Notes under the pieces: model-generated
The model's database searches: none
Told to the model about the DNA's origin: nothing
The model's input: the letters and a program-made list of their open reading frames with translations, nothing else
Shown: in pieces, positions 19,302-29,653 of the stretch
Layout: the number at the start of each line of letters is the position of its first letter
How positions within the stretch are numbered: the stretch's first letter is position 1
Translations under genes and position numbers: made by a program
Source of the DNA: Trypanosoma brucei gambiense DAL972
Taxonomy: Eukaryota > Euglenozoa > Kinetoplastea > Trypanosomatida > Trypanosomatidae
NCBI RefSeq assembly: GCF_000210295.1
Contig: NC_026742.1
Coordinates: 1,550,001-1,614,000 of the forward strand
Length of the DNA: 64,000 nucleotides
Reading direction: 5' to 3'

Positions 19302-21080
19302 ATGCGCCGCTTTTGTGGGGTTTCCGCGGTTTTGTTTCCTCCATGGCAATGGGTGAGGTTTCAAGGGACTGAAAGCACTGAAGCGTCCATACGGCGGCGG
19401 GTTCAAGAAGCCATTCAAAAGGCTCGAAAAAGCAACCGCGCCACGTGGGTTCCCATTGCGTGCGTTTCATCATATCTTCCAGATGACGTCCGCGAGGAAC
19501 TTGCGTCAGTAGGGGGTCTTGCGGGGTATTGCCGGAATCAACACCAAAAGCAGCAAGGACCACAAATGGGGGAGGGCTCAGGTGGTGCTCTTTTTTCTGT
19601 AAAAGTTGTGGATGGGATGCTTTGTGTGAAGATGACTGACGGCAACATCCGCAAGGGTTCCATGGGAGGATGTTTAGAAAACAGTAACTTGGTTGTATCC
19701 CAGGAGTTGCTGCATTTTTTGAGGCAACTTCCCGATCAACCGGTAGCAATAGCGGCGTGTCAGCGTGCATGGGGTTTATCTTCCGAGGAAGCCGTCGAAT
19801 GTGCCGTATGGAATGCGTTGAAAGAGTTGGAATATAGTTTGCGGCGTAGGGAGGCCAACTTACCCAGCGTATCTTCCTATGTCCAGATTGGTTTTGTGGG
19901 GAAGCGACCTGCGTTCATTTCACAGGGTCGCTGCACCATGGCGTTGCTTCGTGAAGAGGATCCTTCTACGGAGAGAGATACATATACGTGGTTTGATGAA
20001 GATTTTTCTCCTCAGTACGACCTTTGGCGCATGTCGCGCTTTCTTTTAACGGAGGATTTCACTAGCATTCAACATGTCGACATACAAACTAGAGGTATCA
20101 TTCAGACGCCGCTGCTGCAGGTAGCCATGACGTACCCTGAGAGGATATCGCTGCAATTGGGATCAACGGTTGACCGCAGCAATGCCGTTGAGGGTCGTTA
20201 TTATGTGAATGGTCGATCACATCATGAGGTCGATGAGGTGATTGGATTGAAATTTATTTTATCGGAGGATGAGGTTGCGAAGCACCTGAAGTTTACCAAC
20301 AGCCGACTAAGCAACCTCACTGAGGAAGAGCTAAGTGCGGAGCGGGCGAAGTTAAAAAATATTCCGCCTCTTCGAAGGAGTAAATTGCGTCGGGCTGTTG
20401 TTCGTGAGGAGTTCCGACGACGATTTCCCCTCGGTAATGTGTTTTTAAACCCAAATGTTGTGGCGTTTCACGTGTACGATTTGATGACACCGGGTGAGTG
20501 GCACAGCAACTCGGTACTGCGTGATACGGTGCTGCCTGACGGTGGTAAGGGTTGCATGCACGTTGGTGTGGATTTCTTTGACCAGTTCCCACATCTTTTC
20601 ATTACTCAAGGGGTTTGCACAACCACCGTAAATGTGATGCGGAGGGAGCAGGGAATGGAGGCCATTTTGGGTGATGGAGAAATATGGAAGCGAACATCGT
20701 TCCGCGATGAAGATATTCTTCTTTCTATGCTCCAAAATGTGTCGCACAAGTTGGACGAGTGGGCTGAGGGTAAACCGTTGTCGATATTTGTTTCCCGTCT
20801 TCCTCGGCATATGTTTAAGTACCTTCAGAAAAATGGTGGTGCGGCGGTTGGGTTGGCGGGAATATTGAAGAAATATCCGGAGGCTTTTGAGGTTACTCCA
20901 TGTGAGGGGGGAAATATGGAGTCAGATGTCAACCACTGGTTCGTTCGTCCGTTGCGTGATGGTGTTGAGTCCCTTGGAGTGCGACTCATTAGTAAATTAC
21001 AAACTACTGACGACCCGAAAGATTCATCCAAGGTGGAGGAGGATTTCAATTCTACACCGCAGGAGAGGGGGAGCAACTGA
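19302..21080 (+). CDS. Probable mitochondrial protein with a duplicated LP..GG motif, 592 aa
   Basis: No named family is recognised. The N-terminus (MRRFCGVSAVLFPPWQWVRF) is basic and aromatic and looks like a mitochondrial presequence. A motif appears near both ends. At residues 46-75 it reads WVPIACVSSYLPDDVREELA then SVGGLAGY. At about residues 489-525 it reads PLSIFVSRLPRHMFKYLQ then GLAGILKKYPEAFEV. The shared form is P-I/L-x-x-x-V-S-x-LP, a helix, G-GLAG and then a short strand. The middle of the protein is mixed, with no membrane segment. A role in mitochondrial RNA or ribosome biology is only a guess from the presequence and motif style. Confidence 0.75.
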   Translation: MRRFCGVSAVLFPPWQWVRFQGTESTEASIRRRVQEAIQKARKSNRATWVPIACVSSYLPDDVREELASVGGLAGYCRNQHQKQQGPQMGEGSGGALFSVKVVDGMLCVKMTDGNIRKGSMGGCLENSNLVVSQELLHFLRQLPDQPVAIAACQRAWGLSSEEAVECAVWNALKELEYSLRRREANLPSVSSYVQIGFVGKRPAFISQGRCTMALLREEDPSTERDTYTWFDEDFSPQYDLWRMSRFLLTEDFTSIQHVDIQTRGIIQTPLLQVAMTYPERISLQLGSTVDRSNAVEGRYYVNGRSHHEVDEVIGLKFILSEDEVAKHLKFTNSRLSNLTEEELSAERAKLKNIPPLRRSKLRRAVVREEFRRRFPLGNVFLNPNVVAFHVYDLMTPGEWHSNSVLRDTVLPDGGKGCMHVGVDFFDQFPHLFITQGVCTTTVNVMRREQGMEAILGDGEIWKRTSFRDEDILLSMLQNVSHKLDEWAEGKPLSIFVSRLPRHMFKYLQKNGGAAVGLAGILKKYPEAFEVTPCEGGNMESDVNHWFVRPLRDGVESLGVRLISKLQTTDDPKDSSKVEEDFNSTPQERGSN

Positions 21081-22422
<1,342 letters not shown>

Positions 22423-22877
22423 CACGGAGATCAACCGGCATTCGTAGACAAGAAAAATGTGGTAAGTTTCATTATTTTTTTTGTTTTGTTTTGCCAGATG
22501 GTGAACTGATGGGTCTGCCTAATCCGAATAAAAAAAAGGGGAAATATTACCACAGATAAAATATGTAAAACTGAAAGGCGCAACTCCTCACTTCCTTATG
22601 GATGGTAGAGAGAAACTCCCTCAATGGTGCAACCAGAGGAGGAGGGAAACCACGGAGGAATGCGGGAGACGAATGGTTTAGAGTACGTGGTGTCAATAAC
22701 CATGCAGTGAAAAGTAGTAATACTGTGGTCCTTGTGCTGTTTAATTTCTACATATATTTATACTCATTTATATGCTGATACACATATATTTGTATTTATA
22801 CATCTGTACATATATATATATATATATCTGTGTATCTTCGCCACTCTTTCTTCCGTTAGTGTTTGCGTATGATTGAG

Positions 22878-22880
<3 letters not shown>

Positions 22881-22921
<41 letters not shown>
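22881..22921. repeat. (AT)n microsatellite
   Basis: A pure AT tract of about 41 bases in the spacer between CFAP410 and eL31, with a shorter TA tract at 22810-22827. Confidence 0.95.
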
Positions 22922-22925
<4 letters not shown>

Positions 22926-23037
22926 TGTAAAGAAAGATTATCAGATTTGGCGTGTAAAGGTAAATTTCAGTGGTGAGGTGACGGCACACACGATTTCCAT
23001 ACCACCTGCGGGATATTTCTACAGCTGTTTAGGCAGG

Positions 23038-23065
23038 CACACATTTAAACCTGCTTAAATGTGTG
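23038..23065. repeat. Perfect inverted repeat, 11-bp arms
   Basis: Arms 23038-23048 (CACACATTTAA) and 23055-23065 (TTAAATGTGTG) enclose the 6-base loop ACCTGC. All 11 pairs match. In RNA this would form a stable hairpin in the 3' UTR side of CFAP410. Confidence 0.9.
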
Positions 23066-26000
23066 AAGTGTATTCAGTGATGGGCTAACAATTCTTTCCT
23101 TTTTTATTCTTTTTTTTTGTTTTTGAAGTAAAAAAAGTTTCCCCCTCCCTTCGATGTCCCCCCTTCCTTTTCTGGCTTTTTTCCTTTTCTTTTCTTTCCT
23201 TCCTTCCATTGTTTAGTAAACTGAGGTGATTATTTAATTGATATGAAGAGAAAAAACAAAACAAACAAACAAAATCCGGAGGAGGGAAAGGGATGGAGGG
23301 GGAAAATAAAAAGAAAAAAAAAGACGGAGTGAAGGAAAGTCCCACACGCTCACGCCTAAGAACCTGCACAGGTTTATCTGTATTCAATGCTTTTTTTTTC
23401 TTTATCTTTATCTTTATCTTTTATCTTTTTTTTTTTTGAGGATGAAGGGCTTTTTTTTTCCAGTTGTTTTCTTTTTTCCTGTTGGGCGTATATTTGTGTT
23501 TGACTCATTTTCTCCCTTTTTGTTGTTTTTTTTCTTTCTTTCTTTCTTTAGAAGCAGAGCGTAAGAGAGATGATTTTTCTTTTTGTTGTTCACAGTGTAT
23601 GCATGTGTGTTTGTGTTTGTGTTTGTGTTTTTTTTTTGTAGGAACGAAACAACTGGATAAATTATCCAGCAATCTAAACAAAAAAGAACAAAAAGTATAT
23701 GAAATAAACGTCTCTATCAATAGAAACGGAGGGGATATATTTCAAAATAAAAAGAAAAAAAAAGAAGAAATTGAGGAAAGTTGCGAGAGAGTATGGAGAC
23801 AAATATTGGATGGATGGAAGGAAGGAAGGAAGGAGCACACACACACAAAAAAAAAAATACCATCAAAATAACAACAAAGAGGTATTCGGAAAAATTAAGA
23901 AAAGGAAAAGAAAAGGAACATGTTTGATTCGTGTCTTATCTAAAGGGTTTAAGGGGGGGGGAGGAGGAGGGGAAGTAACATGAGGCAAACACAAGAAATT
24001 TAATATAATAACATGTAATGATACCATATGAAAAGGACATTTCACAAAAGCAACTGCGAGTTGTGGTGTACGGGTGGTAATGACACAAGAGGGAAGTTAT
24101 GGTGAAAACATATGAGAGAATAATCATATATATATATGTATATATGTATTCGTGAAAATATCTCCGATGATGTCTTGCTTTATTCCTCTCACTTACACGC
24201 TTACTCATTTCTTCTGTGTATTTCCTTCAGCGTTATTATATCTGTTTTATATTTGTTCCTTCTGAATTTATAAATGAATCAATGAGTGCTATGGCGTTGT
24301 GACACAAAGGAAATTATGGAATAAACCTGACGGAAAGGAAAGGAGGATGGGGGAACAAATTGATGGAATTGCGTAACTTACGCAGTGGCGTTGCTGTACG
24401 CTTTTTTTTTTTAAATTATGTTTGTTATATATATATGTTTTTCCGTTTCTGCAGCTATGCTAAAAGTTTTTATTTTTGTTTTTGTTCTTTACTGTGACGT
24501 TCGTTACTATTTTATTCTTCTCTCCTATTCTCACAACTACATGTTCGGTTTGTTGGTATCATTGTGCGGAAGTTTTTTTTTTTCTTTGATGTGTCATCTT
24601 CCTTTTTTTGTTCTTTTTTTTCGGTCCAATAATTTAGAACTACGGAGGCGTTTGTTGTAATGCAACGAAATAAAATGAGAAAATAACCGAAGAAAAGAGA
24701 GAAAAAAAAGTGATATATATATATATATATATATACACACTGGGTGCAAAAGGTTGTAAATTAGAGTGCTTGCCGCATGAAAGTGTTTGTTTATTTATAT
24801 ATATTTATTTATATATATATACTTTCAAAAAAAAAAACAATGGATGAGTTTTTATATTGCAGCCCATGTTTACACATGGGTTTGGGTTGGATGGTGGTGT
24901 ACTTAAGGGAGTTTGATATGCGAGGAATATTCCTGTCGCTAGTTATGAGGACATGTGCGATATTTTTCCTGTTGTTGTTGTTGTTGTTATTTCCCCTTCT
25001 TTTTTTTTCATTTGTTCCCTCAATCTCTTCTTCATTTTTTTCTTTTCTTGTTCTACTTCTTCAACCCTTTCATAATTCTGCTTTTTGATTTGTTTTTCTT
25101 TTTTTTCTTTTTGTTTTGGAAAGAGTCCACTGTGCGTGAAGAAAAAAAAATTCTCCTTTTTGTCGAAATTGCTTCTCTTTTTTCTTTTTCTTTTTTCTTT
25201 TTTCATATTTTATTGTTATTATTATTATTATTGTTGTTGTTGATTTCATTAATGTACCGTAGTTTCTTTCTATTATTCCTTCCCTCTTGTAGGGTTGGCT
25301 GCTTGGTTTGTGTTTTCTTTTATCTTATTTTATTTTTACTTTAATTTTCACAAAACAAAACAAAAAAGTGGAAAAGGAGGGGGAAAAAGAAAAGAACAGA
25401 AAATAAAAACAAAGATAATAGAATTGAGTGCGAGTCAGGGAACACATACAAAAAAAAAGCATGTAGAATGAACAACACGGAGGTTAATTGAAAAAGAAAA
25501 ATAAATGGAAACGGAAAAAGAAAGAAAACGAATGTTAATGATTGTAAATATGATCAAAGGAAGCAACAGATGGAGAAGAGAGGAAAGGAAAGAAAAGAAA
25601 TGAAGAAATAAAAAAAGGAAAGAATAAGTGTATTGTGTGTTGGACAAGATGATTTTTAGAGAAGGAAGATGAAAGGATTAAGTTTTTGTTTTGTTTTGTA
25701 TATGTGTGTTAAACAATTGAACGGGGAAAGCGAGGGATGTGAGTACGCTGACAAATTGACGAAATTGTTTCTTTTTCTTTTTCTTTTTTTTACCTTTTTT
25801 TTTTTGTAGTTTCCCCTTTGTTGTAGCAGTACCCCATTTCCCCAATACATTAGCGTACACAATCTGTCACCCCACAAATGAGGAGATTTGCATTGTTTGA
25901 AGGGGTTTGCCTTCTCATGCTCTTCCCTTTCATTTTGTTTGTTCCTTTCTTTTGCTTGTCTTTTTTTATTATTGTGTTTATGTGTGTGTGTGTGTGTGTG

Positions 26001-26236
26001 TTTTGTTTGCTCCCGTCCCGTCTGTTGGTTTCTGCATTTTTGCGGTATATAAATATATAAGTAAATATATCTAAAAATATACGTGATGTTGGTGATGGTG
26101 ATGGTAGCGATAATGACTCTTGTTTTCATGCACGTGCGCATACCTGCGTATATGTTTGCCTGAGCGCACTGAAGAAAAAAATAAGGAAAGGTGAAACTAC
26201 AAGAAAAAAAAAAGATTGAAAAAGGAAAAAAAAAGA

Positions 26237-26704
26237 ATGGAAATAGCAGGTATTATTTCCTCTTTTCTTTTCATTCCATTTATCATCTTGTTCTTAGTTT
26301 CACATGCTACTCCTTTTCTACATATAATGACTACGGTAACCGCGGTGGTGAAAACAACTGCTTGCTTTAACGAGTCAACAACTACGCCAATTTTCATCAC
26401 AAAGGTATCAGATAGAAATGATGAAGAGGATATTGTGGAATCTCCTTGCGTTTCCGCACTGCATTCTGTGTTTATCACGATAACATGTCTGTTTGCGTTT
26501 CTTCTTTTTTTTTTTCTTTTCATTACTCCCCACTTCCCTCATTCGTTCCTTCTACATATATTTGTTCTTCACTTTTTCACTGTATTTGTCCTCATCGTTC
26601 ACGAAGAGAAGAAAAGAAAAAAAACAACAACAAGTATCCTCACTGCTGTACTCCCCTCTTTCCTCCGTCTATGCGACACAAGAAAAAGAATAAAGGATGT
26701 GTAA
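26237..26704 (+). CDS. Doubtful small membrane protein, 155 aa
   Basis: An open frame with an ATG start inside the long spacer. The N-terminal 30 residues are strongly hydrophobic and signal-like. A polar middle holds charged residues (SDRNDEEDIVES), one or two very Phe-rich hydrophobic segments follow, and the tail is basic. The polar middle is more protein-like than the T-rich shadows around it. However, the hydrophobic segments arise from pyrimidine-rich DNA just where a splice tract would be, so it may not be translated. No family recognised. Confidence 0.2.
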   Translation: MEIAGIISSFLFIPFIILFLVSHATPFLHIMTTVTAVVKTTACFNESTTTPIFITKVSDRNDEEDIVESPCVSALHSVFITITCLFAFLLFFFLFITPHFPHSFLLHIFVLHFFTVFVLIVHEEKKRKKTTTSILTAVLPSFLRLCDTRKRIKDV

Positions 26705-26722
26705 CATTAATAATGTTACACA
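26698..26722. repeat. Perfect 25-nt palindrome upstream of eL31
   Basis: Twelve-base arms TGTGTAACATTA / TAATGTTACACA around a single central A, all pairs matching. It lies about 140 bp before the probable splice acceptor of the first eL31 gene. Confidence 0.9.
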
Positions 26723-26769
26723 CTAAGTTATTCTCCTTCGTGCGCAGTATACCTTGTGATACCACTTGA

Positions 26770-26865
26770 GGTATATCTTGATATCTTTCTTCTTTCTTTT
26801 CTTTTCTTTTCTTTTCCTTTTCGTTGTGTTGTGATCTTTTGGTGCTTAACCGATTCTTATCGTAG
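26770..26865 (+). promoter_or_regulatory. Trans-splicing signal of eL31 copy 1
   Basis: A long pyrimidine tract (about 26777-26824, TTTCTTTTCTTTTCTTTTCC style) is followed by a candidate acceptor AG at 26864-26865, giving a 5' UTR of about 64 nt. This is what a highly expressed trypanosome gene is expected to carry. The exact site is inferred. Confidence 0.5.
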
Positions 26866-26927
26866 GGGAAAGGCAGCGATAGTCAAACAGCAGAGAACTA
26901 AGAAGGAAGAAAAAAAAAAGAGCAACA

Positions 26928-27517
26928 AAATGACTCGCGCTGGATTTAAGGGTAAGGTGCTCGGCAAGGAAAAGAAACTTGCGCTGCTTGAGGCCCGAAA
27001 GAAGGCGGCTGAAGCTCGCAAGTCACGCGATGACCGCCGTTGGAAGCGCGTGTTGGCGAAAATGGACCCCGAGAAACGCAAAAAGTACCACGGCGTGGGG
27101 AATACGGCTGAACACTCTCGTGTCCGCGGTTGCACACGTGCATCACTTTTCAAGAGAACTGGTCGCAAACCCGATAACATCGTAATGGAAGCGTCCATTC
27201 ATCTCTCAAAGCTTCTGAAGAAGAAGACATTCCACAAACGCGCACCCATCGCTATTAAACGCATTCGCTCATTTGTGGGTAAACTGATGAAGACGAAGGA
27301 CAACCGCATTGATGCATCCCTGAACACCTTCATTTGGCATAAGGGCGTGAAGGGTGTTCCTGGCCGAGTTCGTGTACGTGTGGAGCGCAAATCCGAGACG
27401 ATGGAAGGCGGCAAACGCAAGCACTTCTACACAGTCATCTCTCACATCCCAGTTCCTAGCTTCAAGAACCTGACAACTAAGGTGATTGAGCAGTAAAGCA
27501 GGGAGTGCCACCGACAC
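26928..27517 (+). repeat. Direct repeat, unit 1 (eL31 gene unit)
   Basis: 590 bp, from 2 bases before the ATG to 21 bases after the stop codon, repeated at 27789-28378 with no difference that I could see. Flanks on both sides are unrelated. Confidence 0.9.
26930..27496 (+). CDS. RPL31: 60S ribosomal protein eL31, copy 1
   Basis: A 188-residue protein. Residues 104-188 match eL31: RAPIAIKRIRSFV (family RAPRAIKEIRKF), NRIDASLNTFIWHKGVKGVP ([20 protein letters not shown]), GRVRVRVERK, and YTVISHIPVPSFKNL (YTLVTYVPVTTFKNL). The first 100 residues are a very basic extension not found in the roughly 120-aa animal and yeast proteins, in line with the enlarged ribosomal proteins of trypanosomatids. 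It is a component of the large cytosolic ribosomal subunit near the peptide exit region. The frame is open upstream of this ATG, but that part crosses the pyrimidine tract and splice site, so this ATG is chosen. Copy 2 is identical. Confidence 0.95.
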   Translation: MTRAGFKGKVLGKEKKLALLEARKKAAEARKSRDDRRWKRVLAKMDPEKRKKYHGVGNTAEHSRVRGCTRASLFKRTGRKPDNIVMEASIHLSKLLKKKTFHKRAPIAIKRIRSFVGKLMKTKDNRIDASLNTFIWHKGVKGVPGRVRVRVERKSETMEGGKRKHFYTVISHIPVPSFKNLTTKVIEQ

Positions 27518-27718
27518 CTTTGTAAGTGTTATTACTGCTTTCCCCTATTAATTTCGTTGATTTACTTTGTGTGTTGTCATCATATTAATGTGTGAGCAGA
27601 CGAAAAGATAACTAAGAAGAAGCGACAATAATGTGTGTTGTTGCTTCTCTGTCGAAACTCCCCTACGCCACGTTCTTCTCGTTTGTTATGGCGTTGCAGT
27701 ATAATGTAACATCGTTTG

Positions 27719-27769
27719 TCTTTTTTCTTTTTTTTGTTTCCTTTTCCTTTCGTTTCGGTCCGAATTTAG
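27719..27769 (+). promoter_or_regulatory. Trans-splicing signal of eL31 copy 2
   Basis: A pyrimidine tract (27719-27760) is followed by AG at 27768-27769, giving a 5' UTR of about 21 nt. The tract and UTR differ in sequence from those of copy 1. Confidence 0.55.
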
Positions 27770-27788
27770 AAGTGTTTGTGGTGCAGAG

Positions 27789-28378
27789 AAATGACTCGCG
27801 CTGGATTTAAGGGTAAGGTGCTCGGCAAGGAAAAGAAACTTGCGCTGCTTGAGGCCCGAAAGAAGGCGGCTGAAGCTCGCAAGTCACGCGATGACCGCCG
27901 TTGGAAGCGCGTGTTGGCGAAAATGGACCCCGAGAAACGCAAAAAGTACCACGGCGTGGGGAATACGGCTGAACACTCTCGTGTCCGCGGTTGCACACGT
28001 GCATCACTTTTCAAGAGAACTGGTCGCAAACCCGATAACATCGTAATGGAAGCGTCCATTCATCTCTCAAAGCTTCTGAAGAAGAAGACATTCCACAAAC
28101 GCGCACCCATCGCTATTAAACGCATTCGCTCATTTGTGGGTAAACTGATGAAGACGAAGGACAACCGCATTGATGCATCCCTGAACACCTTCATTTGGCA
28201 TAAGGGCGTGAAGGGTGTTCCTGGCCGAGTTCGTGTACGTGTGGAGCGCAAATCCGAGACGATGGAAGGCGGCAAACGCAAGCACTTCTACACAGTCATC
28301 TCTCACATCCCAGTTCCTAGCTTCAAGAACCTGACAACTAAGGTGATTGAGCAGTAAAGCAGGGAGTGCCACCGACAC
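27789..28378 (+). repeat. Direct repeat, unit 2 (eL31 gene unit)
   Basis: Second copy of the 590-bp unit at 26928-27517. The offset is 861 bp, and the 271-bp spacer between units is not repeated. Confidence 0.9.
27791..28357 (+). CDS. RPL31: 60S ribosomal protein eL31, copy 2
   Basis: 188 residues, identical to copy 1 in protein and, as far as I can read, in every base of the coding sequence. It has its own pyrimidine tract, splice acceptor and 3' flank, so it should be independently processed and may be expressed at a different level or stage. Start chosen at the same ATG as copy 1; five extra in-frame codons upstream lack a Met. Confidence 0.95.
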   Translation: MTRAGFKGKVLGKEKKLALLEARKKAAEARKSRDDRRWKRVLAKMDPEKRKKYHGVGNTAEHSRVRGCTRASLFKRTGRKPDNIVMEASIHLSKLLKKKTFHKRAPIAIKRIRSFVGKLMKTKDNRIDASLNTFIWHKGVKGVPGRVRVRVERKSETMEGGKRKHFYTVISHIPVPSFKNLTTKVIEQ

Positions 28379-28748
28379 TGTGATCTAATTTTTTTTTTTC
28401 ATTAGTTGTATTTTTTGTTTTCTACATAACCCTTTTAATATTTGTTAGGGGAGGTGGCTTGACTGCCCGTGACGCTCCCTTTTACCTCTGTCTCACAGTC
28501 GGTTACTTTGTTCTGTTATCTGCAATAACGAGAGAAGTTACCTGATGCATTCTTCTTCCCCTTCGTCTACCTTGTCACCACGCACCGGCACGCGAGTTTC
28601 TTTTTGATCACCTCGTATAAAACGCAATTTCCTCCGGTACCGTTACATTTCAGTCATTATTATTGTAATTATTATAATTATTTTTTGTCAGGGAAGTTAG
28701 TAGGGGCCAGCATCGGTGTCAGCAACCATAGTTGTGCACAGTGCATCA
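28358..28748. other. Intergenic region with trans-splicing signals
   Basis: An AT-rich stretch with a small AATTATTATAATT dyad near 28667-28679 is followed by a T run and the AG at 28690-28691, a likely acceptor for the next gene with a 5' UTR of about 57 nt. Confidence 0.45.
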
Positions 28749-29147
28749 ATGGGTAGAAATGTAACTGCGGTTACGTCATCAGCCTCACCTGCTTTGGATG
28801 TTGAAACTGATGAGTTTGCGGAGGATAACGGCTTCTTTGATGATTTTTCTGCGGATGGGAGCAGCAAACTTTCGAAAAGAAAACGGAACCGTCAGTCATA
28901 TGAACAAAATCAACAGGTACTGGAGGCAACGGTGGTGGAGGATGAGGTGTCTCGGAAGGAACGGGTGGAAGGAGCCCGAAGAAAAATAGCTGCAGCGGTG
29001 TTAGCGAGAGCAAGTCCACGTGAGGTGAAGCAGGCGGTGATGAAGATGAAAAAGAAGAAGAAGGATAGGGAATCGACAGAGGTGTTGCCCAAGGAAGGAA
29101 GACATAAACACGTAGAGGGTAGGAAAAGATCAAGGAGCAAAAAATAA
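28749..29147 (+). CDS. Small basic hypothetical protein, possibly nuclear, 132 aa
   Basis: The start is the first ATG; a GTG 11 codons upstream is not used. An acidic, Phe-containing stretch (about residues 20-40, DEFAEDNGFFDDFSADG) is followed by a basic patch (KLSKRKRNR), then a charged helical region (residues 60-105) and a strongly basic end (KKKKK, KRSRSKK) that resembles nuclear or nucleolar targeting signals. It reads like a small ribosome-biogenesis or chromatin-associated factor, but I do not recognise the family. Confidence 0.65.
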   Translation: MGRNVTAVTSSASPALDVETDEFAEDNGFFDDFSADGSSKLSKRKRNRQSYEQNQQVLEATVVEDEVSRKERVEGARRKIAAAVLARASPREVKQAVMKMKKKKKDRESTEVLPKEGRHKHVEGRKRSRSKK

Positions 29148-29653
29148 CAGAGGGAGGGGATTTCGTCTTCTTCACCCTTACCTGCGTTTCAACCTTCTTG
29201 TTGTTGTTCACTTTCTAAAGAAGTTTCACTCTCCGGGAATATCTGCACTTCCACTTCTTTTCCATTACTTGTCTTTATGGCTACGGTTCCGATGAAGCAG
29301 TGGGAGGTAGCGGAAGAACTCCCCATCCTTCTTGTACTTATATAAACATGGGCTCTGAAGATTTGTGCCGGCCTGAAGTTACTTTTCTCGCCTTTTTTTT
29401 GTCGCATTAATATGATCTGTGCTTGCCTCCATACAGACGTCTCTCTAGATGCCCGCGGTTTATATGCTATTCCCGCACCGATGACGATTCCCACGTTTTT
29501 TTTAAAATTCATCTCCACTGACATTTCCATGTCCATTCCCATTCCCATTCTCGTTATTGTTATTATCAAATTTTTACTTGCTTATTTCATCTCGATCATG
29601 TTGCGGTGCACAACTTAAAGGCAGGGTGCTGTTTATAACTGCATGGTATATAA
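29148..29653. other. Intergenic region
   Basis: Pyrimidine-rich in places (29165-29220, 29500-29560), with a candidate acceptor AG at 29619-29620 just before PEX19. Open frames on either strand are short and unconvincing. Confidence 0.45.

Larger units (their letters stand above)
22423..26236. other. Long gene-poor low-complexity spacer
   Basis: About 3.8 kb with no convincing gene (4.5 kb up to the eL31 ATG). It alternates T-rich and A-rich tracts, with TA microsatellites (22810-22827, 22881-22921, 24713-24734), a GTTTGT repeat (23603-23632), a G-rich run (23953-23972), a TG run (25981-26001) and an 11-bp hairpin (23038-23065). Open frames in it are poly-Phe/Leu or poly-Lys shadows of this composition. 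Besides the UTRs of CFAP410 and eL31 I see no explanation for its length. Confidence 0.6.

Noticed and set aside
22423..26200. Many poly-Phe or poly-Lys open frames in the spacer
   Set aside because: They are translations of T- and A-runs, often overlapping on both strands.
27199..28378. Minus-strand frames opposite the eL31 genes
   Set aside because: They are shadows of the coding frames and are repeated only because the genes are.
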